DNA of 64,000 nucleotides from Tunturibacter psychrotolerans (GCF_040359615.1 NZ_CP132942.1:5084001-5148000); one strand, 5' to 3'; positions 35,395 to 45,702 are shown, numbered from the stretch's first letter. The notes: generated by a model from the sequence alone, not told the origin. Program-made: numbers and translations.

Positions 35395-38232
35395 TTAATT
35401 CACCGTGAGGGTGAAGTTGGTTGAGGCTTTGATTGCAGTGTTCACCGAGTCGGTTCCGGTCAGCGTGAGGGTGTAGGTGCTCGAGCCGGGTGGGGATGTT
35501 GTGTTGGCGGCTCCGCCGGAACTTCCACCTCCACTTCCTCCGCAGCCCGAGAGTCCGATGCTAGCCGCTGTAATGAGCGCTATAACGATCCATAGTGAAG
35601 GGCCGAGTCTTCGTCTTCTCGTGAAGAAAGAGCCGCAGGCTATCAGGCTTGCACAGACAACGAGGCTTGCGTTGTTGCCCCACGGTGATGAGTTTTCTTT
35701 CCTCGAGGAGGCGCGTGAGGTGAGAGTGCGAAAGTTCGAGCGTTCAGCGGGGGCAGTGGAGCTACATATCGAGCCTACTCCGATGGTGAGTGTGGCTGCG
35801 TTCGGGTTGCTGGATGATGGGCTGATGAAATAACAGACTTCAGCGGTGCCCGTAGTAGTTGTGGCGGCGAGCGACCAGGCGACCCTGCCACTGTAGCCAG
35901 CATTGGGCGTGGCGCTGATTGGGATGCTTCCCTGGCTGCCATTTGCGACCGTGAGATTCGCGGCTGCAACAGTGAAAGTTCCTGTGGCGGTTACGCTTCC
36001 GACCAGGATAGGCAACGTTGCACTGGAGGGCGCGTGGGTTGCGTCACCGGGGTAGGTTACGGCCAGCAGGTGGGAGCCGCTGGTTGCCGGCGCTACGAAG
36101 CTGAAGTTCGCGGCGGAGCTCGAGTCATCGGGATCTGGGGAGAGCGCCAGAGACTTTTGTGCAACGGTGCCATCCATCGATACGGTGACAGAGCCCGATG
36201 GGGTAGGAGCACCAAAATTGGGAACCACGATGCCAACTGTGATCTGCGTTTGATCACTGGCTCCAGGCGCGACCGAAGTGTTACTCGCGTCAAAGGTAAT
36301 CACTGTCGATGGAAGGCTTGCAGTGCTGCTCGAAGGCCATGCCTTTACGAGCTGGCCGAAGTCGATGCTGCCCAATCCAGTAGCTTCGTCGTAGCCGGGT
36401 GTTGCTGCGTAACCCGATTCGCCAGGCGATGCGCAATCGGTGACGCCGGAGACGCAAGCATTCGAACCCGAGATGATGTCGTGGAACGCGGCGGCGTAGG
36501 ATGTGGGATTTGACGCCAGGCTGTAGAGCACGGGATTGACGTTTCCTTGCCCAGTAGCGTGCTCGATTTGATTCAAGATAGCTACTAGCCCTGCGAAGAT
36601 CGGGGTCGCAAAACATGTCCCTCCAGCAACGGTGTACTGACTGTCGCCTACGCAGCTGGTTGCCGGATCAGTGAGGCTGGAGTCGTCGGAGCATAGGAGG
36701 TATCCGGGACTAGCGATTGAAGACTGGAGAGCAATGTCAGGCAGCAGTCTATAGGCTCCAGATGATATGCCGGGGACACCGCTTTGCCATGTGGGGCGGG
36801 TGAAATGAGCACTGGTTCCACCGCCGCCTGCCGCGATGCCAATTGTGGCTGAATCTTCATTCCAAACTGTCTCGGGCACATAGGACAGGAGCGAGCTCAC
36901 TGTATCGAAGATGCTGGCGCTGGCCCAATACTGACTGGATCCTGCGGCAAAAGTTCCTGCTGCCATCTGAGTTCCACCGACCGCGGTGATGAAAGGACTA
37001 TCCGCAGGATAGGACACTGCGAGGGCCTGCTGCTGGGTGAGAGGGAGTCCGTCTGATGTGAAGAACGCACAGGCTGTAGAGCCGCTGTCGCCTGATGCTG
37101 CAACTAGGGTTTGTCCCTGAGCCGAAGCCTGCTGGAAGAGTGCATTTCCAGCGTCAAGATCAGTCGCGCTCATAAGCGATTCGCAAAGACCATAGCTAAT
37201 GCTGACCACAGGAGCGATGTTTTGGTCGACGGCAAACGCTAACGCGTCGAAGACATCGTAGTTTTGGTTAGCGCCGACGTATACCAGAAAGATGTTGGCG
37301 CTTTGTGCGATGCCGGAGGAGTATTCGAGATCGATCTCTGATTCGCCCTCATCACCGAGCGAGACGGCCTCTACTCCAGAGCCGGGAACCAAGACTGCGT
37401 TGATGGGGTTGTACTTTGAAAAACCACTTTGGAATGCGCTGACTTTGGATGAAGTTGAAGTATCCACATAGGACTGACCGACAACAGCCAGCGCCTGACC
37501 GGTGCCAGTGAACCCACTCTTGTAGAGAGCGTTGAGGTCGTACATGGTCGCGATATCTTGCGGGCCAAGATAGTGGGTTTGAGTTGAAAGCGTCGTGTAG
37601 TCGGGTTGGGGGCGGGTTTGTACTTTGATGGTTGGCTTTGGGCGGAAGTTCGATATGTGGAGTACTGCTGCTGTTACTGCGGCCAGCTCTGATGGAAGTG
37701 TGAGGTCGGCAGCGGGGGCGAAGTGCTGTTCGCCGTCTACCTGGTAGTAGTGAAGGTCTGTACCGAAGGCAGATTGTACTTGCGTGGCCGTGCCTGAGAA
37801 AGTGATGCGATCGCGGCTGCGGGTGGTGCTTTCGATATGGAAGCCGTGAGACTGCAGCCAGGTTTCTGCGGCAGCGAGGTCCTCGTCGGCCATACCGAAG
37901 CGGGTGGCGAAGGTGTCTGGCGTGAGCCACTGGTGATAGAGGGGGGAGGATGGATTTTGCTGCGAGGCTAGCAGTTGCTGAAGATCCGCTTCCTGCGCGG
38001 GCGACCGCTTGAAGACCAGAGTGATGCCGGGGATGGACAGCTGCGGGGCGACAGCACCAAGATCCTGCCCGCGTCGCGCCTGTGGAGTGCGAGACCCCGT
38101 GAGCGTGGTTCGAGCAGATCCCGCGATGGCCTGGGTGAGTCGCCGGGCGGGTCTTTGGGCAAAGGCAGATAAAGAGCAAAACAGCAGGACCGTCAAAAAC
38201 AACGGCGGAGCAACTCGGCAAATCCGCTTCAT
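35395..38232 (-). CDS. S53 pro-kumamolisin-like protein with Cys at the nucleophile position
   Basis: 945 residues from the ATG at 38232 (signal peptide PPLFLTVLLFCSLSAFAQ); the frame extending to 38511 is rejected. The pro-domain (about 40-230) shows LYHQWLTPDTFATRFG and FGTDLHYY. The catalytic domain (about 245-610) has Glu297 and Asp301 in GESEIDLEY and the oxyanion Asp in AASGDSGS. The position of the catalytic Ser in the usual GGTSFATP is Cys540 (GGTCFATPIFAG, codon TGT at 36613-36615). An Ig-like domain follows, then a second Ig-like domain, a hydrophobic segment and SGCGGSGGGSSGG with a last Ig strand. The family cleaves proteins at acid pH. Activity of this copy is doubtful. Confidence 0.9.
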   Translation of the reverse strand: MKRICRVAPPLFLTVLLFCSLSAFAQRPARRLTQAIAGSARTTLTGSRTPQARRGQDLGAVAPQLSIPGITLVFKRSPAQEADLQQLLASQQNPSSPLYHQWLTPDTFATRFGMADEDLAAAETWLQSHGFHIESTTRSRDRITFSGTATQVQSAFGTDLHYYQVDGEQHFAPAADLTLPSELAAVTAAVLHISNFRPKPTIKVQTRPQPDYTTLSTQTHYLGPQDIATMYDLNALYKSGFTGTGQALAVVGQSYVDTSTSSKVSAFQSGFSKYNPINAVLVPGSGVEAVSLGDEGESEIDLEYSSGIAQSANIFLVYVGANQNYDVFDALAFAVDQNIAPVVSISYGLCESLMSATDLDAGNALFQQASAQGQTLVAASGDSGSTACAFFTSDGLPLTQQQALAVSYPADSPFITAVGGTQMAAGTFAAGSSQYWASASIFDTVSSLLSYVPETVWNEDSATIGIAAGGGGTSAHFTRPTWQSGVPGISSGAYRLLPDIALQSSIASPGYLLCSDDSSLTDPATSCVGDSQYTVAGGTCFATPIFAGLVAILNQIEHATGQGNVNPVLYSLASNPTSYAAAFHDIISGSNACVSGVTDCASPGESGYAATPGYDEATGLGSIDFGQLVKAWPSSSTASLPSTVITFDASNTSVAPGASDQTQITVGIVVPNFGAPTPSGSVTVSMDGTVAQKSLALSPDPDDSSSAANFSFVAPATSGSHLLAVTYPGDATHAPSSATLPILVGSVTATGTFTVAAANLTVANGSQGSIPISATPNAGYSGRVAWSLAATTTTGTAEVCYFISPSSSNPNAATLTIGVGSICSSTAPAERSNFRTLTSRASSRKENSSPWGNNASLVVCASLIACGSFFTRRRRLGPSLWIVIALITAASIGLSGCGGSGGGSSGGAANTTSPPGSSTYTLTLTGTDSVNTAIKASTNFTLTVN

Positions 38233-38330
38233 ACGGGTGATCAAACTTTCGGGAGCCTGGATGATTGTGGGACTGGAGGAAACCTTAGCACAGAAGGGCG
38301 GGAGATTGGGAGTTGTCGTCATCGGGTGGA

Positions 38331-38363
38331 AGACGGCCGTACCGCATGCAAGTATGGCCGTCT
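38331..38363. terminator. long hairpin between S53 and peroxidase genes
   Basis: AGACGGCCGTAC and GTATGGCCGTCT pair with one mismatch around a nine-base loop. It lies between the peroxidase stop (38376) and the S53 start (38232), both on the minus strand, so it probably ends the peroxidase transcript. There is no T-run on the minus side. Confidence 0.55.
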
Positions 38364-38375
38364 TCGCATTTTTGT

Positions 38376-40043
38376 TCAGTACTGGAAAGACGGTCTCCGG
38401 TTGTGTGTATTGATGATGGAGGGGGTAGCTACGTGGGGTGGATTGTGGGCTTGTGGCGACTTCTGCACGAAGAGGTTCGGTTGTTGTGCGAGGGTGGTGT
38501 CGGTGTCCCAAGTTATGAGGTTGGCGAGGGTTGTTTTGGATATGGCCGAAGCTAGATCTTTATTGAATCCTTGATTGAGCCAGAAGAAACGATCGCCGGT
38601 TCGCACGGCCTGAAACTGGTCTGCGAGGATGGTTTGAAATGTGGGGCCGACGACTGCGCCTGAAGCGTGCTTCTCGGCCAAGCCTCCCATGAACAGGTCG
38701 AGTTTCGATATGTCGCCGTAGACGGTTTGGAAGTTTCTTTGCAGGACCGGGTCGGCGGTGAGGTCGGCGAAGGAACTGTAGGGCGTCAACCCGAGGGCTC
38801 GTCGTGTCTGGTTGAGAGTGCCCAGACCTACGTCGCTTTCGCGTCGTATGTCGATGGCGATTAAGTCCATTTCATCTACACCTCCACCGACGAGGCCCGC
38901 GAATAGCAGATTTCGCAGAGCGCCTACGGTGTAGACATCGGTCGCCTGAGAGAAATCAATGCCGATGGATCGCAGGAGCGGGTTGATTCCGTTTGCTTCA
39001 TCGATCTCCGGCGTGTTGAAGAAGGCTTGTGCGAGCGACTCGGTGAAGATGACGTTTCCCTGGTTGTCGAGGCCCTCTTGAGTGTCGGATACCTGTGAGT
39101 GGCCCACACGGAAGGCTGCTGTCGAAAACTCCTGGGTGACCTGGGCGTTTACCGTGGAGTTGTAGCCTTTGTATGGTCCGATTGCGGAGCCTACCAGGGT
39201 TGGCAGGAACTCTGTGTAGACGATGTTCTGGTATTCGGCGGTGGTGATGGCCTTTGCCATGTTGTAGAGCTGCGTACCTGTCCAGTTGGGATGCTGGGAT
39301 TTGAGGATGGCGACCCAACGATTATGTTCGCGCATGAAGAGGATCGTGACGGCGGTCAGCTCGGGGTTTTCCATCACCCTGGGATCACCTGTGATGAAGG
39401 TGTCGTCGACGACGGGAAGAGCCTGACCGTTGTCTGAGGTCATCAGGGTTCCGTCGGGGTTGGTGAGGCTGGCGGCGATTGCCGGGGTTGAGCCGTAGAG
39501 TTGAGAGAGGTCCAGGTAGCCGGCGACCGTGTTGATGATGGTGTTGGTGGCGCGACTGCGCGTGTCTCTCGTCATGGGAATGGTTGTTCCCGCTGCGAAG
39601 ACGGGGTCGCCGGGTGGTATGACGATGTTGATTGCAGTTGAGGTGAGCGGGGTTTCTTCAAGATCGAGATCGTGGTCTACGAACTGTCCGAAGACGTAGA
39701 GCCATGCGGTCGCGACGGGATCGTCGGTCTCGGCGTTTTGGCCGTTAGCACCGGTTCCGCCGGCGATTACGTTGCTGATCGTGCGGGGATTGGGTGCGGG
39801 CACGAGGCCGTCGTTTGTTCCTCGTGCAAAGTTCAATGGGGCGATGGCGATCTCCGGCGATCCTGGAACGCTGTTGAGGCGCGGGTTGGCGAGGTTATTG
39901 CCAGTGCCGCCGATCGGCCGAAACTCTTTGAGAAGATCTGTGTCGGGTTGTCGGCTAGACGGTTGGCTTTGGGCGGTCGCGCGACACAGGAGAGTTGCGA
40001 ATATTAATGCTGCAAAGATCATGCGGGCATTCATGACGAACAT
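38376..40043 (-). CDS. secreted animal-type haem peroxidase
   Basis: About 555 residues from the ATG at 40043, preceded by GGAACC; the signal peptide is MIFAALIFATLLCRATAQ. Family hallmarks are the distal His in FGQFVDHDLDLEE, FMREHNRWVAIL and the proximal His in AAFRVGHSQV. Also present are TAEYQNIVYTEFLP and LFMGGLAEKHASGAVVGPTFQTILADQF, all conserved in the peroxinectin/myeloperoxidase superfamily. It would bind haem in the periplasm or outside and oxidise halides or phenols with peroxide. Bacterial members are known; natural substrates are unknown. Confidence 0.93.
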   Translation of the reverse strand: MFVMNARMIFAALIFATLLCRATAQSQPSSRQPDTDLLKEFRPIGGTGNNLANPRLNSVPGSPEIAIAPLNFARGTNDGLVPAPNPRTISNVIAGGTGANGQNAETDDPVATAWLYVFGQFVDHDLDLEETPLTSTAINIVIPPGDPVFAAGTTIPMTRDTRSRATNTIINTVAGYLDLSQLYGSTPAIAASLTNPDGTLMTSDNGQALPVVDDTFITGDPRVMENPELTAVTILFMREHNRWVAILKSQHPNWTGTQLYNMAKAITTAEYQNIVYTEFLPTLVGSAIGPYKGYNSTVNAQVTQEFSTAAFRVGHSQVSDTQEGLDNQGNVIFTESLAQAFFNTPEIDEANGINPLLRSIGIDFSQATDVYTVGALRNLLFAGLVGGGVDEMDLIAIDIRRESDVGLGTLNQTRRALGLTPYSSFADLTADPVLQRNFQTVYGDISKLDLFMGGLAEKHASGAVVGPTFQTILADQFQAVRTGDRFFWLNQGFNKDLASAISKTTLANLITWDTDTTLAQQPNLFVQKSPQAHNPPHVATPSIINTHNRRPSFQY

Positions 40044-40762
40044 TTCAGGTTCCGACCTTTCTTGAAGGTGCATTTTGCGCAGCCGGCAAGGTTCGCAATG
40101 TTTCCCAGGCGACTGTCAGTGAATGTTGCGCGGCGCTCGGTCGGTCGTTGGCGATTGAGGCCGTGGTTCGCCCAGAGCGTGCCAGCGACAGAACGCCAGA
40201 CTCTCGTAGCGTGTGAATGACTTCGGCGATCAGCAGAATTCAAAAAATAGGTGCAGGGGTACAAGAACTTCCGGCCGACCCTAACAACCTCTAATTAATT
40301 TCGTCAGCAGACAGGTGCAACTATCAATGCTTCAGAAATACCGATCATCCGGGTGGGGGCCCCAAGACTCATCGTCGCTCATCGTCGGGGAGCTCATGAG
40401 CAGACGAGGGCGTAACAGTCAGCAACGTGGCGAATCGAACAACCGACGACGGACGAATCTGAGTTCGCCAGATCATGGGCATGCCTCAGACTCGATTTGT
40501 ATCGGTACTACGCCGATTACTGGATACAGGTGTTGTGTGCAAGCAATTTCACATCCAGATCTATCGAGTGATCTAAATCGAGTGAACGAGGCACTATGCA
40601 AATTTTGTGCATGGAGACGCACAGATTTGCAGGGAATTTATTTAACGGCACTAGCGTCGAAATGTCCGAATGGAGGGAACAATCTTCTCATGCGCGTCAG
40701 CTTTTGCCTGGCGCCTACGATCTCGGTATGGAGATACCCGTAGAAATCACGGTCTCAAGATT
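40044..40762. other. 719-bp stretch with no supported gene
   Basis: It sits between the peroxidase start and the SBBP gene's C-terminal end. The open frame at 40315-40743 has no recognisable pattern, no ribosome site and codon use unlike its neighbours. I see no repeat or RNA gene. Confidence 0.5.
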
Positions 40763-42897
40763 TTAGGGCTGGTTTATGATCACGGGTTCTTCATCTAGCT
40801 TGACCACGAAGGCATCCTGGTTGGAGGCGGATTTACCTCCGGTGTAACGCATGCCTGCGGTGTAGATGGTGGCGTATGAGTTGAGGCCCAACGTGAGTTG
40901 GGCTTTGTGACTGCCACTCCGTTGATGGAGGCGCCGAGGAATATGGTGTAGAGCGGACCGTTTCCGTTTGCGTCGAGCTTCATGAGCAAGCCAGCGGTTG
41001 GGTTTGGTGTGAGGGGTGGAGCGCCGGGGAAGGTTGTGGAGGAGGTGCTGCCTGCGACCCACGTCTCTCCGGATGCGTCTGTGGCAATCGCGTAGCCGTC
41101 AGAGCTGCCGTCGGTACCTGAAAATAGTTTGGAGTAAGCGAGTTTGCCTGCGGGCGAAACCTTTGACACGAATACCAAATCAGGATGTGGCGATTCACAG
41201 GGCGAGCAGAAGGTCCCAGCGACGTAGGCGTTACCGGCAGAGTCCAGCGACACTGCCGTGCCGACGGTGGTCTCGAGGCTCAGAGAGGTTGAATATACGA
41301 GCGAGTCCCCTGCCGGGCTTAGCTTGGTCAGGAACGCGGAAGGCGATCCGCCGAACATGGTGGACTGGTAGCCAGCGTATGGGAAGTCGCTCGATATAGC
41401 TTCGCCCGTAACGTAGGCGGAGAGCGAGCTGTCGACCGCAATGCCAGAGATTGAATCGACATTCGATCCACCCAGATAGGTGGAGTAGACGAGCGAGACT
41501 CCGTTTGGGGCAAGCTTCGAGACGAACCCGCTGACGGCGGCTCCTCGGTAATATTCGTAGCCGTTTACAACCGGAAAATCTCGTGACGTGGTGTGTCCCG
41601 CTACGTAGGCCGATTGAGAGGCGTCGATGGCGATGGCTCCGCCGTTCTCGCCGTCGGAGCCACCGAGGTAGGTTGAGTAGACGAGGCGGTTGCCAGAAGG
41701 TGAGAGCTTGGTGACGAAGACTGTACCGTCGCCTGCTTTCTTTTCAAACTGATAAGCCTGAGCGACTGGAAAGTCGCCGGAGTGGGTTTGGCCGGCGACG
41801 TAGACGCCGCTGGCGTCGACTGCGATTCCGTAGCCTATGTCGTTGTCTCCGCCGCCGAGGTAGGTGGAGAAGACGATGTTTCCACCTGTGCCTAGTTTGG
41901 TTACAAATGCGTCGGAGTCGCCGGACCGGCCGGTCTGGATGACTCCTCCGACGACGTTGAAGTTGCCGGAGTAGGTCTGTCCTGTGACGTAGGAGAATCC
42001 GCGGCCATCGACGGCTACGGCATTTGCGGCGTCGGTGTCGGAGCCTCCGAGGAAGGTGACGAATCGGATGGTGGGATCGATCACGAGGGATTTGGCGTGA
42101 TCATATTTTTCGATGGTGAAGCTTGCGGTGTTTCCTTTGACAACTTGGAATCCGCCTTTGATGGGTACATGCTTTCCATCCACCAGCTGATAGATTTTTG
42201 GCTGGGCATGACGAAGAAGCTCGGTTTTGTTGGCGGTTTCGAGCACGAGGTCGCCGTTGGCTTTGTCCACCTCGAGGCTGGTGGCTCCTTCGAACTGAAG
42301 TTGAATCTGTCGTGGATCGGATCCTGGAGCGATTACGAAGTCGTATTCGAGTGTGCTCTCGTCTCCGTGAAAGATGAGATCGACGCCTTGATAGACGCTT
42401 ACCACTTTGACCTGCGCGTACTGCGGGATATCGGTGTGCCAGGCGGCTGGCGTTTTTCCGATGAAGTAGTTGCTGATGCCGCCGGATGGTTCGGCTCCTG
42501 CCGGCTTCCAGCCGTTACTACCGGAGAGATGCAGTTTCACGAGGGTGTCTGGCGCGCTCTTTGGGTTTGCCTGCGGTTTGAGCAGATCAGATGGATTGAG
42601 AAACTTCGGTTTCGCGGGTGAGGTGGCTTTGCGGTCGGCGAACTCGAGTGTGGCGCCGTCGTTGCCTATTCCGAGACGGAATCCTGCGCCGCGGCCTATC
42701 CATTGAAAGTTCGAAGCGGCTTGCCCGAGATTGGGCTCGAAGACGAGAGGAGTCTTCGCCGGGGAGAGCTGGAACTGAACTCCTTTTTGAGTGGGAGTTT
42801 CTGTCTTGTTGTTGGGTGAGGTTTGGGTTTGTGCGGTAGAGGCCAGGATCAGGAACGGTGCCGCTACGGCGAACCGGAGAAATGAGATGGGGGCCAT
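40763..42897 (-). pseudogene. SBBP-repeat beta-propeller protein with C-terminal frameshift
   Basis: Signal peptide (FAVAAPFLILASTAQTQ). An N-terminal domain (about 40-270) with VFEPNLGQAASNFQWIGRG and YQGVDLIFHGDESTLEYDFV is followed by SBBP repeats (TYLGGSxxDxxxxIAVDxxGxxYVxG) from about 300 to 690. In the last blade, near 40910, the frame breaks. The proper ending LTLGLNSYATIYTAGMRYTGG and FVVKLDEEP is in the neighbouring frame, stop at 40763. The full span is 2135 bases, one short of 712 codons; restoring one A in the ACAAAG run rejoins it. Secreted surface protein of unknown role. Real mutation or assembly error. Confidence 0.8.
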
Positions 42898-43250
42898 GGT
42901 CCTTGAATCTCCTCTCGAAAGAATTGGGAATGGCCCAGGTGGCGTTTTTTAGCCGCCACTCACTTCTGTCGCTTGGAATTTTCTGATTCTGGCCCGGGAT
43001 TTCTTTTATGTGGTGGCCGATGGAGAGGTTATCGGACGCTCAATATCTACCTCGTTCCGCATTCGATAGGTGAACTTCGTGGCAATAGCGTTTCAATATA
43101 GCGGATCGTGATTGATTTGGAAATGCGGTGTCTCGTTTAGCGGACGATTTGGCAGGTGTGGCTTCGGTTGTTCTGGGCGCGAATGCCAGCATCCCGAGAT
43201 ACAACATGCACGCGGTTGTCAGGGCTCATCAGGGATGAGAGAGTTGGCGC
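42898..43250. other. 353-bp divergent intergenic region
   Basis: Separates the minus-strand SBBP gene and the plus-strand secreted protein gene; it should hold both promoters. No convincing promoter boxes, repeats or short genes were seen. Confidence 0.5.
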
Positions 43251-43997
43251 ATGAGAAGAGCTTTTGTTGTGCTGATTACTTTTTTCTGTCTGGGGACAGC
43301 TTCGTTGCTTGGGCAGGGTTTAAATCTAACAGTTGGGATCCCGGGTAATGTCCCGGCGGGCACGATAGAGGAGATGGACAATGCGCTTATTGTGGCTACT
43401 CCGGAGCAGAAGGTGGATCTGCTGAAACGCTTCGGCGTCGAAGGCGAAATAGCACGGGGCACGACGACTGCGTGGGTCACTCGTGGCATTACGCTTGAGC
43501 CTTTACGCGGCGATGCGAACAAAAACTATGGTCTGCTTGCACTGCCGTGCGAAACCGCGCACGACTATGCCTTTTTGTATCTTCTGGAAGATACGGGGAA
43601 GAATAACTGGCGGGCTGTGGACCACACGATGCTGGAGTGCTTTGGCGGACAGGTCAGCCATAAAATGATCAACCTGTTGCCGGGGACCGACCTGATCCTG
43701 GTGGAACATGCAACGACTGGACACGGGAGCGGTCTTTTGGAGGAGAGTACTCAGATATTCAGGGTGCGCGCGGGAAAGTTACACAGGCTGATGTCCACTC
43801 CGGACTACGTCAAGGACTGGACTGACATCTTCATTGAACGCAACAGCTCTTTTGTCGTGTTTCCAGGAGGGAGGCTGGAGGAGACTCGTTTGACGTCGGT
43901 GAAGGAAAGACCTACTCGGGTCGAACGAAGGATGTGGACGTTTTCGCCCGACGGAGAGGCTCTTGCTCCGACTCCATTTCATTCAGTAAGAGAATAA
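43251..43997 (+). CDS. secreted protein of unknown function
   Basis: 248 residues with a signal peptide (FVVLITFFCLGTASLLGQG). The mature part begins LNLTVGIPGNVPAGTIEEMD and has a central beta-rich part (YAFLYLLEDTGKNNWRAVDH, LILVEHATTGHGSGLLEES) with Cys residues in LPCETAHDY and MLECFGG that could form a disulfide. No family recognised. Convergent with the lepB gene that ends at 44009. Confidence 0.7.
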   Translation: MRRAFVVLITFFCLGTASLLGQGLNLTVGIPGNVPAGTIEEMDNALIVATPEQKVDLLKRFGVEGEIARGTTTAWVTRGITLEPLRGDANKNYGLLALPCETAHDYAFLYLLEDTGKNNWRAVDHTMLECFGGQVSHKMINLLPGTDLILVEHATTGHGSGLLEESTQIFRVRAGKLHRLMSTPDYVKDWTDIFIERNSSFVVFPGGRLEETRLTSVKERPTRVERRMWTFSPDGEALAPTPFHSVRE

Positions 43998-44008
43998 AGT
44001 TCGACTGG

Positions 44009-44875
44009 CTAGCGGACGATTTGGAAGGTGCGGCTCCAACGGGCGAAGTCGACTACAGATTCGAGCTTGCTGGGGCGGGGGTGGCTGGGTTTGGCGGCGG
44101 CGTCGGGCTGGGTGAGGGTGGCGGGGTCGTCGGACTCATGGGGCAGGAGGGAGAAGTAGATGACGAGGGGTTTGCCGACGATGGCTTCGCGGGGGACGAA
44201 GCCCCAGTAGCGGCTGTCTTCGCTGTCGTTGCGGTTGTCGCCGAGGACGAAGTAGTTGCCGGTGGGAATGATGAGCTCGTTGTTTTCGATGAGGGAGCGC
44301 ATGCGGATCCACCAGCGGGAGTCGATTTCGGGGTCGGGGCTCTGGAGGCGGGGGAAGTTGTCGCGGAAGTTGTCGGGCGGGCTGGGGCGGTAGACGGCGT
44401 AGGGCTCGGTGAGGGCGTGGCCGTTGATGTAGACGAGGCCGTTGTGGAGGCGGAGATGATCGCCGGGAAGGCCGATGACGCGTTTGACGAGGTGGAGGGT
44501 GGAGTCGACGGGGTCGTGGAAGACGATGATGTCGCCGCGGTGGACGGCTGCTGTGGGAAGGAGGGTGCCTGCGCCGTCGGGGGCTGCGGCTTGCTTGTTG
44601 ACGAGGAGGAAGTCGCCGACGAGGAGGGTGGACTCCATGGATTCGGAGGGGATGCGGAAGGGTTGGACGCAGAAGGTGATGATGAAGATTGCGATGACGA
44701 TGAGGTGCAGAAGAGATTGGAGGGCAGTGGCGACGCTGGGCCTGTCGTGATGCGGGTGGCGGCGGTGGTGGTTTGAAGCGTGGGGCGGAGTTGGCAGACG
44801 GGTTTGCGGGGCCTCGGATGCGGCGGAGGCGGTTTGGATGGCGGGGTTGCTCGAGACGGCGGTGGGTTGGGTCAT
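44009..44875 (-). CDS. lepB: signal peptidase I (second copy), in operon with rnc
   Basis: 288 residues. Longer cytoplasmic N-tail rich in Pro/His, one membrane helix (LLHLIVIAIFIITFCVQ), catalytic Ser79 in RIPSESMESTLLVGDFLLVN, and catalytic Lys131 in LVKRVIGLPGDHLRLHNG. The LGDNRNDSEDSRYWGFVPRE box is present. It overlaps the RNase III gene by 4 bases (ATGA); lepB-rnc adjacency is common in bacteria. Clearly a paralogue of the signal peptidase at 33639-34460, with different insert lengths between boxes. Confidence 0.95.
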   Translation of the reverse strand: MTQPTAVSSNPAIQTASAASEAPQTRLPTPPHASNHHRRHPHHDRPSVATALQSLLHLIVIAIFIITFCVQPFRIPSESMESTLLVGDFLLVNKQAAAPDGAGTLLPTAAVHRGDIIVFHDPVDSTLHLVKRVIGLPGDHLRLHNGLVYINGHALTEPYAVYRPSPPDNFRDNFPRLQSPDPEIDSRWWIRMRSLIENNELIIPTGNYFVLGDNRNDSEDSRYWGFVPREAIVGKPLVIYFSLLPHESDDPATLTQPDAAAKPSHPRPSKLESVVDFARWSRTFQIVR

Positions 44876-45702
44876 TCGACCACCTCCGCGGTTATGTCGA
44901 GTGAGGCGGAGTCGGCGACAAGGTTGGCTTCGGCGATAAGGCGCTCGAATGCGAGACGGGCTGCGGCCTGCTGGGCTTGTTTTTTGGTGGAGCCTTCGGA
45001 TTCGGCGAGGGCGCGGGAGCCGCCGGATTTGTCGTCGACACGGACTTCGACGCGGAAGCGCTTTTGGTGGTCGGGGCCGCTTTGGTCGGTGAGGACGTAG
45101 TGGGGCTGGCCGGCGCCTGTAGCCTGGAGATGCTCCTGGAGGGCGGACTTGTGGTCGCCGATGGCTCCGCTGAAGGTTTTGCTGCCGTCGAGGGCGAGGT
45201 GGAGGTCGGGGAGAGCGGGCTCGATGATGTGCTTTTCGATGAAGGCCCGGGCGGCATCGAGGCCACCGTCGAGATAGAGGGCGGCGATGACGGCTTCGAT
45301 AGCGTTGGCTAGGAGCGCGGGTTTTTTGCGGCCGCCGGACTGTTCTTCGCCGCGGCCGAGGCGTAGGAGAGAGCCGAGGTCGATGCGGGCGGCCACCTCG
45401 CCGAGATGACGGCGGCTGACGAGGGAGGCGCGGAGGCGGGTGAGTTCGCCCTCGCGAGAGGCTGGGAAGCGGCGGAAGAGGGATTCGGCTACGGCGAGGC
45501 CTAGGACAGCGTCGCCGACGAATTCGAGCTGCTCGTTGTCGGCGGCTGGGTCGGGGAGGGTCTCGGGGTTGGTTTCGTAGGCGAGGGAACGGTGGGTAAG
45601 GGCCCAGGTGAGGAGGTCGGGACGCTGGAAGATGTGGTCGAACAGAGCCGGGGGGGCGTCGTTCGATTGGGATCGTCCGGGCTTTTTATGGCGCGTCGTC
45701 AT
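44872..45702 (-). CDS. rnc: ribonuclease III
   Basis: 276 residues. Endonuclease domain with the family signature DNEQLEFVGDAVLGLAVAE (Glu60, Asp64) and a second acidic site at ANAIEAVIAALYLDGG. A C-terminal double-stranded RNA-binding domain follows (about 185-260: SALQEHLQATGAGQPHYVL, GSTKKQAQQAAARLAFERL). It cuts double-stranded RNA in rRNA processing and mRNA decay. The C-terminal tail after the RNA-binding domain is about 18 residues. Coupled to lepB downstream; a TPR-protein gene ends about 80 bases upstream... its start faces the same strand, so transcription may continue. Confidence 0.95.
   Translation of the reverse strand: MTTRHKKPGRSQSNDAPPALFDHIFQRPDLLTWALTHRSLAYETNPETLPDPAADNEQLEFVGDAVLGLAVAESLFRRFPASREGELTRLRASLVSRRHLGEVAARIDLGSLLRLGRGEEQSGGRKKPALLANAIEAVIAALYLDGGLDAARAFIEKHIIEPALPDLHLALDGSKTFSGAIGDHKSALQEHLQATGAGQPHYVLTDQSGPDHQKRFRVEVRVDDKSGGSRALAESEGSTKKQAQQAAARLAFERLIAEANLVADSASLDITAEVVE

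Noticed and set aside
40505..40530. GATTACTGGATACAGG as a third copy of the composite-element tail
   Set aside because: Only about ten bases match and no other module is nearby.
40315..40743. 142-residue frame in the peroxidase-SBBP gap
   Set aside because: No ribosome site, no recognisable pattern, composition unlike neighbours.
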